Shown here piece after piece: positions 22,568 to 30,213 of a stretch of DNA of 43,774 nt. The notes under the pieces were generated by a model. The model was not told where the DNA came from. It saw only the letters and a list, made by a program, of their open reading frames with translations, and made no database searches. Origin of the DNA: Nonomuraea antri (lineage in GTDB: Bacteria > Actinomycetota > Actinomycetes > Streptosporangiales > Streptosporangiaceae); NCBI RefSeq assembly GCF_013283785.1, contig NZ_JABCPZ010000072.1, positions 1 to 43,774 of the forward strand. The letters run 5' to 3'. The position numbers and the translations under genes are program-made. Position 1 is the first letter of the stretch. Every line of letters starts with the position of its first letter.

Positions 22568-23776
22568 GTGAAACGCCATCTCCTGGGGTTATTGCTGGGC
22601 ACCGAGGAGGACTGGCCGTCGGCGTTCGAGACCGTGCTGCGGCGGCTCGGGCCGATCGAGGGGGTGGGCCGGTTCGACGTGGAGCGCATCACGATCGAGC
22701 CGTTCGACCTGCGTGACCGGCCACGGCACGACCTGGTGATCGACCGGCTGGCGTACTGGTACTACCACCCGCGCGAGTGGCTGAAGAAGATCGCCATGAT
22801 GGACGACGTGTACGTGCTGAACAGCCCGTTCACGTTCCAGTCCATGGAGAAGCACACCGCCTACTGCGCGATGATGCGGCTCGGACTGAAGGTCCCGGAG
22901 ACGGTGCTGGTGCCGTACAAGAACCCGGTCGACAACGCGCGTTACGCCTACACCGCGACGCGCTACAACCGCTCGTTCGACCTGGACGCGGTCGCCGAGC
23001 GCATCGGCTATCCGCTGTTCATGAAGCCGTACGACGGCGGGGCGTGGCGCGGGGTGTCGCTGGTGCGCGACCGCGACGAGCTGCACCGGGCCTACGACCA
23101 GAGCGGCGAGATGCTCATGCACCTGCAGCGGGCGGTCGAGGGATACGACGCGTTCGCCCGTTCACTGACGATCGGCGCGGAGACGATGGTCATGCGCTTC
23201 CGCCCGGACGAGCCGATGCACGCCCGCTACGCCGTGGACCACCAGTTCCTCAGCCCGTCGGTGGGTGAAGAGGTGGTGACGATCGGACGGCTGGTGAACG
23301 CGTTCTTCCGATGGGAGTTCAACTCCTGCGAGACGCTGATCAAGGGCGCCGACGTCCATCCGATCGACTACGCCAACGCCTGCCCCGACGTCGCGCTGAC
23401 CAGCCTGCACTACTACTTCCCCTGGGCGATCAAGGCGCTGGTGCGCTGGAGCGTCTTCTGCGTGGCCACCGGCCGCCGGCCCAGGATCGACCTCGACACG
23501 CGCGACTACTTCGCGGTCACCGGCTCGTACGAGGAACGGCTGGCGGAGTACCGGCGGCTGGCGGACAAGTACTTCGAGACCGACCGGTACCGGGAGTTCT
23601 GCGCCGAGCGGCTGTCCCATCTGGACGAGGTGGTGCTGGAGTGGGTGGCCGGGCCGGACTTCGACCGGCTGCTGGTGGAGACGGTGACCGGGATGTATCC
23701 GCCGCACGAGCGGGAGCTGTTCATCGAGCACTTCCGCGGCCTGCTGCGGCTGTGGGTGAAGGACAACGGCTACTGA
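22568..23776 (+). CDS. ATP-grasp-like protein paired with DUF2252
   Basis: The 402-residue product has an ATP-grasp look: a pre-grasp region ending in VYVLNSPFTFQSMEKHTAYCAMMRLGLKVPETVLVP, then IGYPLFMKPYDGGAWRGVSLVRDRDEL (the lysine strand), LHLQRAVEG-type acidic segments, and a C-terminal helical part of about 120 residues. No known ligase family fits fully. The GTG start has GGAAGGAGGACC seven bases upstream, a strong site. Being next to a kinase-like DUF2252 gene suggests one joint modification or ligation step. The substrate is unknown. Confidence 0.72.
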   Translation: MKRHLLGLLLGTEEDWPSAFETVLRRLGPIEGVGRFDVERITIEPFDLRDRPRHDLVIDRLAYWYYHPREWLKKIAMMDDVYVLNSPFTFQSMEKHTAYCAMMRLGLKVPETVLVPYKNPVDNARYAYTATRYNRSFDLDAVAERIGYPLFMKPYDGGAWRGVSLVRDRDELHRAYDQSGEMLMHLQRAVEGYDAFARSLTIGAETMVMRFRPDEPMHARYAVDHQFLSPSVGEEVVTIGRLVNAFFRWEFNSCETLIKGADVHPIDYANACPDVALTSLHYYFPWAIKALVRWSVFCVATGRRPRIDLDTRDYFAVTGSYEERLAEYRRLADKYFETDRYREFCAERLSHLDEVVLEWVAGPDFDRLLVETVTGMYPPHERELFIEHFRGLLRLWVKDNGY

Positions 23777-23821
23777 CGTGACGGCGGGCCGGACCGATCG
23801 GCCGAGGCCGCCGCCGTGACG

Positions 23822-23835
23822 ACCGACCGGTTGGT
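23822..23835. promoter_or_regulatory. Near-palindrome before the SDR gene
   Basis: ACCGACCGGTTGGT is a 14-base inverted repeat with one mismatched pair. It lies immediately upstream of TATGGC and 18 bases before the ATG at 23854. It resembles TetR-type operators, but no matching regulator is adjacent. Confidence 0.35.
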
Positions 23836-23853
23836 ATGGCATGCTTCCGGAAC

Positions 23854-24600
23854 ATGACTCTGTTCTCGGTGGAAGGCAAGACCGTCGTCGTCACCGGTGG
23901 CTCGCGGGGCATCGGCCGCATGATCGCGTCGGGGTTCGTGGCCGCGGGCGCGAACGTGTACATCTCCGCGCGTAAAACGGCCGAGGTCGAGAAGACCGCC
24001 GCCGAGCTGGGCTGCGTCGCCGTGCCGGCGGACCTGTCGACGTCCGACGGCGTCGCGGCGCTGGTCGACGCGGTCGGCGGGCCGCTGCACGTGCTGGTGA
24101 ACAACGCGGGCGCGACCTGGGGCGCGCCGCTGGAGGAGTACCCGGAGCACGCCTTCGACAAGCTCTGGGACATCAACGTCAAGGGCGTGTTCCACCTGAC
24201 GCGGCAGTTCCTGCCCCGGCTGCGCGAGGCGGCGAGCGCCGACGACCCGGCCCGGGTGATCAACATCGGGTCGATCGACGGGCTCAGGGTGCCCGCGCTG
24301 CCCAGCTACGCCTACTCGTCCACCAAGTCGGCGGTGCACATGCTCACCCGGCATCTGGCCAGGCACCTGGCCGACCAGCACATCACGGTCAACGCCATCG
24401 CGCCGGGGCCGTTCGAGTCGAAGATGATGGCCTTCGCGCTGGACGACCCGGACACCCGGCAGATCATCGCCTCGAACGTGCCGCTCGGGCGCATCGGCCG
24501 CCCCGACGACATGGCCGGGGCGGCGATCTTCCTGGCCTCGCGGGCCGGCGCCTACCTGACCGGGACGATCATCCCGGTCGACGGCGGCATCTCCTGCTGA
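23854..24600 (+). CDS. Short-chain dehydrogenase/reductase
   Basis: The 248-residue SDR has TGGSRGIG at 14-21, NNAG at 83-86, a catalytic S140, Y154 and K158, and the C-terminal GAYLTGTIIPVDGG seen in FabG-like enzymes. An NADPH preference is suggested by the ARK after the second strand. I chose ATG 23854 (MTLFSVEGKTVVVTGG) over an in-frame ATG at 23836, because the fold begins right there. No KstR2-type operator precedes it, so a steroid role is not supported. The substrate is unknown. Confidence 0.88.
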   Translation: MTLFSVEGKTVVVTGGSRGIGRMIASGFVAAGANVYISARKTAEVEKTAAELGCVAVPADLSTSDGVAALVDAVGGPLHVLVNNAGATWGAPLEEYPEHAFDKLWDINVKGVFHLTRQFLPRLREAASADDPARVINIGSIDGLRVPALPSYAYSSTKSAVHMLTRHLARHLADQHITVNAIAPGPFESKMMAFALDDPDTRQIIASNVPLGRIGRPDDMAGAAIFLASRAGAYLTGTIIPVDGGISC

Positions 24601-24606
24601 CGCGCT

Positions 24607-24630
24607 GTCGGCTGCCGGTCGAGAGCCGAC
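24607..24630. terminator. Bidirectional hairpin between convergent genes
   Basis: The arms GTCGGCT (24607-24613) and AGCCGAC (24624-24630) enclose a ten-base loop between the SDR stop and the ATP-grasp stop. Confidence 0.5.
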
Positions 24631-24633
24631 CCG

Positions 24634-25452
24634 TCAGCCGAGGAGTTCGCCCAGGGCGCGGGCGAAGTTGGCGGGGGCGTGCGGCTCGTAGCGCAGGAAC
24701 AGGTACGGCTCGGTCAGCTCCACCTCGATCACCACCGGAGTCCCGTCCGGCAGCCTGACCAGGTCGATCCTGGCGTACAGCAGTTCACGCGGAATGGTCG
24801 CGAGCACCTTCTCGGCCAGCTCGACCTGGTCGGGCGCGGGCGGGCGGAGCTGGGCGCGGGCGTTGTCCTCGTAGGTCATGCCGGGCGCGAGCATGGGGTT
24901 GCGGCGCACGGCGTGGCTGAAGCGGCGGTTGAAGTACAGCAGCGAGGTCTCGCCCTCCGACTCGACCATGTCGAGGTACGGCTGGACCATCGGCGTGCGC
25001 CCGGCCGCCTCCAGCGCGGCGGCCCTGGCCCGGGCCTCGTCGCGCGAGGTGGTGCGGGTGGTGTCGCGGGCGCCGGCCGAGATGGCGGGCTTGACGACGT
25101 ACTCGTCCCAGGACGGCAGCCCGTCGGACGACCAGTGCGTCGGCACGGTCGGCACGCCGAGGTCTCGCAGATACGTCTTGTCCGTGTTGGTCTCGATCAC
25201 CGAGACCGGGTTGAGCAGCCGCGTGCGCGACTCCACCGAGCGGGCCCAGTCGAGGAACTCGGCACGCCGGTCGATGTAGTCCCAGACCGATCGGACGACC
25301 ACGGCGTCGTAACCGCTCCAGTCGACCGCGGGGTCGTCCCAGCGCTCGATCCGCCCCGCGATGCCGGCCGCAGCCCAGGCGGCGAGCGCGTGGTCCCGCT
25401 CGTCGTCACTGCCATCACGGTCATCGAACGTCACATATGCACAGATAGCCAT
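24634..25452 (-). CDS. ATP-grasp domain protein, RimK/DcsG-like
   Basis: The 272-residue product starts with a nucleotide-fold segment (MAICAYVTFDDRDG, then YDAVVVRSVWDYIDRRAEFLDW), followed by the ATP-grasp core: NTDKTYLRDLGVPTVPTHW, EYVVKPAISAGARDT, MVQPYLDMVESEGETSLLYFN and VVIEVELTEPYLFLRYEPHA, which supplies the metal-binding acidic residues. It resembles the group that includes the cycloserine cyclo-ligase DcsG, but many members have no known substrate. It is encoded alone, convergent with the SDR gene. Confidence 0.82.
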   Translation of the reverse strand: MAICAYVTFDDRDGSDDERDHALAAWAAAGIAGRIERWDDPAVDWSGYDAVVVRSVWDYIDRRAEFLDWARSVESRTRLLNPVSVIETNTDKTYLRDLGVPTVPTHWSSDGLPSWDEYVVKPAISAGARDTTRTTSRDEARARAAALEAAGRTPMVQPYLDMVESEGETSLLYFNRRFSHAVRRNPMLAPGMTYEDNARAQLRPPAPDQVELAEKVLATIPRELLYARIDLVRLPDGTPVVIEVELTEPYLFLRYEPHAPANFARALGELLG

Positions 25453-25470
25453 CCAGAGATGCTAATACGC

Positions 25471-25501
25471 CGCGAGCCAGGCCAATTCGGCCTGGCTCGC
25501 G
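25471..25501. terminator. Strong 13-bp hairpin
   Basis: The arms CGCGAGCCAGGCC (25471-25483) and GGCCTGGCTCGCG (25489-25501) are perfect inverted copies around AATTC. It lies downstream of the small secreted protein genes on the minus strand and upstream of the ATP-grasp gene, so it can end the former transcript. Confidence 0.75.
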
Positions 25502-25590
25502 TCATCCGCTGACCAATCGTGGGCGATCGTCCGGCGGGTCCTCGGGGGCGCGTCCGTGCTCTGGCGGATCACGGCGCGCCGGGGTGCGGC

Positions 25591-25848
25591 CTAGTCGAGC
25601 CAGGCCGAGACGTCGATGTCGCTGCCGTCGGCGGCCGTGGTGGCGTTGCCGTTGACGTTGTTCACGTTGGTCGCGCCGTGCCCGCCGACGTTGCTCAGGA
25701 CGACCTCGCTGATGTTGTTGCCCGACTGCGAGGACTCGTGGTTCGAGCCGGCGTTGCCCGCGTGCGTGTCGGCGTGGGCCGGCGCGGCCAGGAGCGTGAC
25801 ACCGGCGGCGGCGACGACGATACCGGTCGCGCAGAGCTTCTTGATCAT
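25591..25848 (-). CDS. Small secreted protein, paralogue 2
   Basis: The 85-residue product begins with a clear signal peptide (MIKKLC, a hydrophobic stretch, APAHA before Asp27), leaving a mature part of about 59 residues. The mature part is rich in Asn, Ser, Gly and Val with SSQSGNNISEVVLSNVGG and TNVNNVNGNATTAADG. It shares this core with the upstream paralogue at 25910. There is no cysteine in the mature region. The composition recalls secreted, aggregation-prone surface proteins such as chaplins, but it is not a chaplin by motif. AAAGGA lies seven bases upstream of the ATG. Function unknown. Confidence 0.8.
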   Translation of the reverse strand: MIKKLCATGIVVAAAGVTLLAAPAHADTHAGNAGSNHESSQSGNNISEVVLSNVGGHGATNVNNVNGNATTAADGSDIDVSAWLD

Positions 25849-25909
25849 TTCGAGGTCCTTTCGATGAGGGTTGCGATCGAACTTCTGACTGATGGGAAGG
25901 TCCTGGTCG

Positions 25910-26179
25910 TCAGTAGAAGATGTAGGTCACCGCGAAACCGCCGTCGGCGGCGGTGGTGGCGACCCCGTTGACGTTGTTCAGGTTGGTCGAACCGTCGTCG
26001 CCCTCGTTGTCGAGGACGATGTCCGACAGGTTGTTTCCGGACTGCCAGGATTCGCTGTTTCCGCTCCAGTTGCCGGACCAGTCATCGGCCCGGACATCGG
26101 CATGGGCGGGCGCGGCGAACAGTGCGACACCGGCTGCCGTTGCCACGACGGCCGCCGTTCCGCACAGCTTCTTGATCAT
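25910..26179 (-). CDS. Small secreted protein, paralogue 1
   Basis: The 89-residue product has a signal peptide ending APAHA and a mature part that starts with repeated WSGN units (DWSGNWSGNSESWQSGNN). It shares SGNNxSxxVLxN and TNxNNVNGxATTAADG with its neighbour, and ends in aromatic VTYIFY. The two genes begin with nearly the same bases and lie 61 bases apart, so they look like a tandem duplication in one operon. AAGGAG precedes the ATG. A TATAAG box (26262-26257, minus strand) and a 30-base palindrome lie upstream. Function unknown. Confidence 0.82.
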   Translation of the reverse strand: MIKKLCGTAAVVATAAGVALFAAPAHADVRADDWSGNWSGNSESWQSGNNLSDIVLDNEGDDGSTNLNNVNGVATTAADGGFAVTYIFY

Positions 26180-26262
26180 TCCGCTCCTTCGCCAGGCGGG
26201 GTACCTGTGAGACGACCGGACACCGGGGCCCCTTGGTGCTCAGCCGTCCCTGTGACCTTATA

Positions 26263-26292
26263 ACTAAGAGTTGTCGATCGATAGCTCTAAGT
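26263..26292. promoter_or_regulatory. 30-base imperfect palindrome upstream of the secreted protein genes
   Basis: The two 15-base halves around the centre TCGATCGA are inverted copies with three mismatched pairs. The outer arms read ACTAAGAG and CTCTAAGT. It overlaps the upstream edge of the minus-strand promoter (TATAAG at 26262-26257) in an AT-rich island. Confidence 0.5.
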
Positions 26293-26319
26293 AATTAGAA
26301 TTTTGTTCCGCCTTTGTCG

Positions 26320-26336
26320 CTGACAGACCCTGTCAG
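26320..26336. promoter_or_regulatory. Inverted repeat upstream of the NIPSNAP gene
   Basis: CTGACAG (26320-26326) and CTGTCAG (26330-26336) are perfect inverted arms separated by ACC. It lies 11 bases before the TACCGT -10 box (26348-26353) of the NIPSNAP gene, a good place for an operator. Confidence 0.5.
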
Positions 26337-26359
26337 TGAAAGGGGTCTACCGTCCGGGC

Positions 26360-27022
26360 ATGATCTATGAGTTGCGCCGCTACACGCTGCACCCGGGACG
26401 ACGTGAGACGCTGATCGAGCTGTTCGAGCGCGAGTTCGTGGAGCCGCAGGAGGCGGTGGGCATGCGCATCGCCGGCACCTTCCGGGATCCGGACGCGCCG
26501 GACACGTTCCCCTGGATCCGCGGATTTCCGGACATGGCCACTCGGCACGCCGCGCTGACCGCGTTCTACTCCGGCCCGGTCTGGCGGGCGCACCGGGACG
26601 CCGCCAACGCCACGATGATCGACTCCGACGACGTCCTGCTGCTGCGCTCGGCCATCCCGATCCCCGCCTGGGACCGTCCGCCCGTCGGCGCGAACGAGAC
26701 GCCGGCCGCCCGCTACGTCGCCACGATCTACCACGTCGAACCAGGGCACGTGCCCGGCTTCGCCGAGTTCTTCGCCAAGACCGCCGTGCCGGTGCTGACC
26801 GAGGCGGGCGTGCCTCCGTTCGCCTGCCTGGAGACCGAGCACGCGGAGAACACCTTCTCCGCGCTCCCCGTCAGGGCCGGCGAGAACGTGTTCGTCTGGC
26901 TCGCCCGCTTCGCCGACCCGGGCGACGAGCGGGAGATCGAGCTGCCGGGATTGGAGTCCCGCCTCACCGCTCCCCCGCGCCGCCTGCGCCTCGCCCCGAC
27001 CGCTCGCTCGTCGATGCGCTGA
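26360..27022 (+). CDS. NIPSNAP family protein
   Basis: The 220-residue product begins MIYELRRYTLHPGRRETLIELFEREF, the usual start of a NIPSNAP domain, with a second ferredoxin-like half around RYVATIYHVEPGHVPGFAEFF. These dimeric alpha-beta barrels have no settled function in bacteria. The ATG lies six bases after a TACCGT box, so the mRNA is probably leaderless. An inverted repeat at 26320 may regulate it. Confidence 0.82.
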   Translation: MIYELRRYTLHPGRRETLIELFEREFVEPQEAVGMRIAGTFRDPDAPDTFPWIRGFPDMATRHAALTAFYSGPVWRAHRDAANATMIDSDDVLLLRSAIPIPAWDRPPVGANETPAARYVATIYHVEPGHVPGFAEFFAKTAVPVLTEAGVPPFACLETEHAENTFSALPVRAGENVFVWLARFADPGDEREIELPGLESRLTAPPRRLRLAPTARSSMR

Positions 27023-27071
27023 ATCGCTACGCTTTCCAACCTCGCACGGGCTCGCGGAGTTATTCCAGTAC

Positions 27072-27574
27072 ATGGACCGATATGAGGGGTTCCACGAGTT
27101 CGTGCGGGCCCGCCAGCAGTCGCTGATGCGCACGGCGTATCTGCTCACCGGGACTCCCATCTCGCCGAGGACCTGCTCCAGACCGTCCTCACCCGGGTCG
27201 CCGGGCACTGGCGCAAGCTCGCCGACGGCGGCAACCCCGAGGCGTACGCGCGCAAGGCGCTGGTCAACCAGACCATCTCCTGGCGCAGGCGCCGGCGGCC
27301 CGAGCTGGCCGGCGCCGGGCTGCCCGAGCTCACCGAACTGGCCGAGCCCGGGCAGCCGCACGACGAGGCCACCGTGCGCCGGCTGGCCCTGCGCCACGCG
27401 CTGGCCGAGCTCACCCCGAAGCAGCGCGCGGTGATCGTGCTGCGCTTCTACGAGGACCGCACCGAGCAGGAGACGGCCGAGCTCATGGGCGTCGCGGTCG
27501 GCACGGTCAAGAGCCAGACGAACTACGCGCTGGCCAAGCTGCGCGCGCTGACCCCGCAGGAGGCGTACCGATGA
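27072..27574 (+). pseudogene. SigE-family sigma-70 factor with a one-base frameshift
   Basis: The first 27 codons (MDRYEGFHEFVRARQQSLMRTAYLLTG) are the normal start of a SigE-family ECF sigma factor. After ACC-GG at 27147-27151 the family sequence continues only in another frame: DSHLAEDLLQTVLTRVAGHW from 27152, then LTPKQRAVIVLRFYEDRTEQETAELMGVAVGTVKSQTNYALAKLRAL (region 4) to the stop at 27574. One base is missing between 27151 and 27152. Restored, the protein would be about 167-168 residues. The rest shows no decay, so a recent mutation or a sequence error is likely. Its partner at 27571 overlaps the end by four bases. Confidence 0.88.
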
Positions 27575-28659
27575 ACAGCACGCTGCGTGACGATCTGCGC
27601 GACCTGGCCGAGCAGGCGCCGGCGGTGAACCTGGCCGAGCGGGCCGTCAAGGGCGCGCGCAGGAGGCGCGCGGTGCGGCTGGCGGTGTCCGCGGCGGCGG
27701 CCACCGCGCTGCTGGCCGGCGGCGGCGGCGTGCTCGTCGCCGAGCTGCGGGCCGAGCCGCCGATCGTCATGATCCCGCCGGAGACCACCGCGCCGCCGCT
27801 GCCCGCCGAGGGCGTCGGCCCGCTGCGGCACCTGTACCGGACGCAGCGCGGTGACCGCGTGCCGCCGGAGAAGCCCTCGTGGCGGCTCGTGACGCGCGCG
27901 GGCGAGACCTACGAGCTGCGGGTGGACGACGGGCCGCTCCAGGTGACCGCGGACGGCCGCAGGATCGCCTACTACAGCGGGGAACGCCGCGCCGTGGTCG
28001 TGCGCGACCTGGCCAGCGGCCGGATCTGGACCTCGCCCAGGCGCGGCGCCCCGGACGTCACGCGGGAGCCCGTCCTGCGGCTGTCACCCGACGGGCTGCG
28101 GTTCGTCGCCACCGGCTGGAGCGGCGCCGAGCCGGACGCGCTGGTGGACGTGGAACGCGGCACCACGACCAGGCTCAAGCGCGGCTGGTGGCCGGTGAGC
28201 GTGGCCGACGGCGCCGGTCCCGTCGTGCTGGCCAGGCCCTTCGACAGCACCACGCGCGTCCAGGTGCTCGGCCACGACCCGATCACCGTCGACGCGTTCA
28301 CCTACGAGTTCAGCGCGCTCGCCCCCGACGGGCGCACGCTGGCCCGGCTCGGCCAGTCCTACGACCGCGACCGGACCCCGATGATCCAGAAGGACGGGAC
28401 CGTCGTCACGTTCGACGCGCTGTCCGGCGGCGGCGAGACCCGGGTGCCGATCTCCGGACTGGCGGAGGGGCTGCGCCCGACCTGGCTGGGCGCGTGGCTG
28501 AACGACGCCGAGCTGACCGTGGTGGCCACGTCTCCCGAGCCGGTCCGGCGGGCGGAGCGGCCCCGGGCGTACGCGCTGAACGTGCGGACGGGCGCGACCA
28601 GGGAGCTGTTCACGCTGCCCGCGGAGAGCGGGGTGGTGATGCCCGGCCTGGTGCGGTAG
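27571..28659 (+). CDS. Membrane-anchored beta-propeller-like protein, partner of the sigma factor
   Basis: The 362-residue product has a short N-terminal cytoplasmic part (LRDDLRDLAEQAPAVNLAERAVKGARRRR), one transmembrane segment around residues 35-55, and a large outer domain with repeated GRRIAYYSGERRAVVVRDLASG, SPDGLRFVATGW and APDGRTLARLG units like TolB/WD40 blades. Proteins of this layout are commonly encoded next to SigE-family sigma factors and may act as anti-sigma or sensor subunits. The ATG overlaps the sigma stop (ATGA). If the sigma gene is truly broken, this may now have no partner. Confidence 0.8.
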   Translation: MNSTLRDDLRDLAEQAPAVNLAERAVKGARRRRAVRLAVSAAAATALLAGGGGVLVAELRAEPPIVMIPPETTAPPLPAEGVGPLRHLYRTQRGDRVPPEKPSWRLVTRAGETYELRVDDGPLQVTADGRRIAYYSGERRAVVVRDLASGRIWTSPRRGAPDVTREPVLRLSPDGLRFVATGWSGAEPDALVDVERGTTTRLKRGWWPVSVADGAGPVVLARPFDSTTRVQVLGHDPITVDAFTYEFSALAPDGRTLARLGQSYDRDRTPMIQKDGTVVTFDALSGGGETRVPISGLAEGLRPTWLGAWLNDAELTVVATSPEPVRRAERPRAYALNVRTGATRELFTLPAESGVVMPGLVR

Positions 28660-28675
28660 CGGCAGACTGGGACCC

Positions 28676-29212
28676 ATGGACGTGGTGATTCTGTCGGGGC
28701 CGCCGGGGGCGGGGAAGTCCACGGTGGCCCGGTTGCTGGTCGATCGGGCCGAGCGCGGGGTGCACCTGCACACCGACGACTTCTACCGCTACATCCGCAA
28801 GGGCTACGTCGAGCCGTACCTGCCGGAGGCCCGGGTGCAGAACGAGACGGTCGTCGACGTCCTGGCCGGGGCCGCGGCCGGGTACGCGGGTGGCGGCTAC
28901 CACGTGGTGGTCGACGGCGTGATCGGCCCGTGGTTCGTCGGGGCGTTCCTGTCGCACGCCCGCGGGCGGCTGCGCTACGTCGTGCTGCGGCCCGACGAGG
29001 AGACCACACTGGCCAGGGCGACCGCCAGGAGCGCGGACGAGCTCACCGACCCGATGCCGGTGCTGCACATGTACCGCCAGTTCGCCGAGTTGGGCGCGCT
29101 GGAGCCGCACGTCTTCGACTCGACCGGGCTGACGCCCGAGGAGACCGCGGCGCGGCTGTCGGAACGGCTGGCGGCCGGCGACTTCGTGCTCGACCGCGTG
29201 CCCCAGCCGTAG
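28676..29212 (+). CDS. P-loop ATPase/kinase, zeta-toxin or CPT-like
   Basis: The 178-residue product has a Walker A GPPGAGKST at 8-16, followed by HLHTDDFYRYIRKGYVEPYLPEA, the arrangement of small phosphotransferases such as chloramphenicol phosphotransferase and zeta-type kinases. VVVDGVIGPW follows in the middle and RSADELTDPMPVLHMYRQF near the lid. No antitoxin-like gene is adjacent, so a toxin role is not supported. A CAGACT box lies seven bases before the ATG. The stop codon falls inside a short tandem repeat. Confidence 0.82.
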   Translation: MDVVILSGPPGAGKSTVARLLVDRAERGVHLHTDDFYRYIRKGYVEPYLPEARVQNETVVDVLAGAAAGYAGGGYHVVVDGVIGPWFVGAFLSHARGRLRYVVLRPDEETTLARATARSADELTDPMPVLHMYRQFAELGALEPHVFDSTGLTPEETAARLSERLAAGDFVLDRVPQP

Positions 29213-29251
29213 GGGTTCGCGGGCCTTAGGGGTTCGCACGCCGCAGGGACC
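29207..29251 (+). repeat. Tandem repeat spanning the kinase-like gene stop
   Basis: CCGTAGGGGTTCGCGGG (29207-29223) and CCTTAGGGGTTCGCACG (29224-29240) are adjacent 17-base units, followed by a third decayed start CCGCAGGGACC. TAG in unit 1 is the gene stop. Confidence 0.6.
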
Positions 29252-29265
29252 ACAGGTCGTGGCGT

Positions 29266-30168
29266 TCAGGCGCCGTAGACCGGTTCCGGGTGCGGGGCGG
29301 CCCGGAGCAGACCGTCGACGGCGGCGCCGACGTCCGCGGGCGACCAGCGTTCCGCGCGTTCGGCGCGCGGGCCGTGCCGCCAGCCGGTGGCCAGCGCGAT
29401 CGTGCCGCCCTCGACCTCGAAGACGCGGCCCGTCACGTGCCCCGAGCCGGCCGAGCCGAGCCAGACGACCAGCGGCGCCACGTTCGCCGGGTGCATCGGG
29501 TCGAAGCCGGTCGGCGGCCGTTCCATGGTGGCGGCGAAGACCTCCTCGGTCATGCGGGTGCGCGCGGCGGGGGCGATGGCGTTGACGCGCACGCCGTACC
29601 TGGCCAGTTCGGCGGCGGCGACCTGGGTGAGCGCGACGATCCCGGCCTTGGCGGCGGCGTAGTTGGCCTGGCCGACGCTGCCCATCAGGCCGGCGCCGGA
29701 GGAGGTGTTGATCACCCGGGCGTCGACCCGCTCGCCGGCCTTGCTGCGCTCGCGCCAGTGCCCGGCCGCGTGGCGCAGCGGCAGGAAGTGGCCTTTCATG
29801 TGCACTCTGACGACGTCGTCCCAGTCCTGTTCCGTCATGGAGACGAGCATCCTGTCGCGCAGGAATCCGGCGTTGTTCACCAGGGTGTCGAGCCTGCCGT
29901 AGGCGCTGAGCGCGGTCTTGACCAGGCGGGCGGCGCCGGCCCAGTCGGCCACGTCGTCGCTGTTGGCGACCGCCTGGCCGCCGAGGTCGCGGATCTCCTC
30001 GGCCACCTCCAGCGCGGGGTCGCCGCTGGCGCCTTCGCCGGTTCGTCCGGTGCCGAGGTCGTTGACCACGACCTTGGCGCCCTGTCTGGCGAATTCGAGC
30101 GCGTGTTCCCTTCCGATGCCGCGTCCGGCGCCTGTCACGATCACTACTCGGCCATCGCAGATTCCCAC
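29266..30168 (-). CDS. SDR of the Rv3548c type (MFE-2-like hydroxyacyl-CoA dehydrogenase candidate)
   Basis: The 300-residue SDR has TGAGRGIG at 12-19, NDLGTGRTGEG after the second strand, NNAG at 98-101, and S156/Y170/K174. The long C-terminus and the NDLG motif resemble the dehydrogenase domain of multifunctional beta-oxidation enzymes. I chose GTG 30168, with GGGAGG five bases upstream, over longer frames. With the next upstream SDR it forms the pair that stands divergently from echA20, as Rv3548c/Rv3549c do in M. tuberculosis. A beta-oxidation step on a HIP-derived CoA ester is likely but unassigned. Confidence 0.85.
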   Translation of the reverse strand: MGICDGRVVIVTGAGRGIGREHALEFARQGAKVVVNDLGTGRTGEGASGDPALEVAEEIRDLGGQAVANSDDVADWAGAARLVKTALSAYGRLDTLVNNAGFLRDRMLVSMTEQDWDDVVRVHMKGHFLPLRHAAGHWRERSKAGERVDARVINTSSGAGLMGSVGQANYAAAKAGIVALTQVAAAELARYGVRVNAIAPAARTRMTEEVFAATMERPPTGFDPMHPANVAPLVVWLGSAGSGHVTGRVFEVEGGTIALATGWRHGPRAERAERWSPADVGAAVDGLLRAAPHPEPVYGA

Positions 30169-30213
30169 ACAGACCTCCCGGAAAGGGCCAAGCAGCAGGA
30201 TCATGCAGAAATA

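Noticed and set aside
23822..23835. KstR2 or KstR site before the SDR at 23854
   Set aside because: The near-palindrome ACCGACCGGTTGGT does not fit AnCAAGnnCTTGnT, so I do not place this SDR in the regulon.
25591..26179. Chaplins or rodlins
   Set aside because: The cysteine pattern and chaplin core are missing, and the rodlin pattern is not present.
28676..29212. Zeta-type toxin of a toxin-antitoxin pair
   Set aside because: The P-loop fits, but no small antitoxin gene is next to it on either side.
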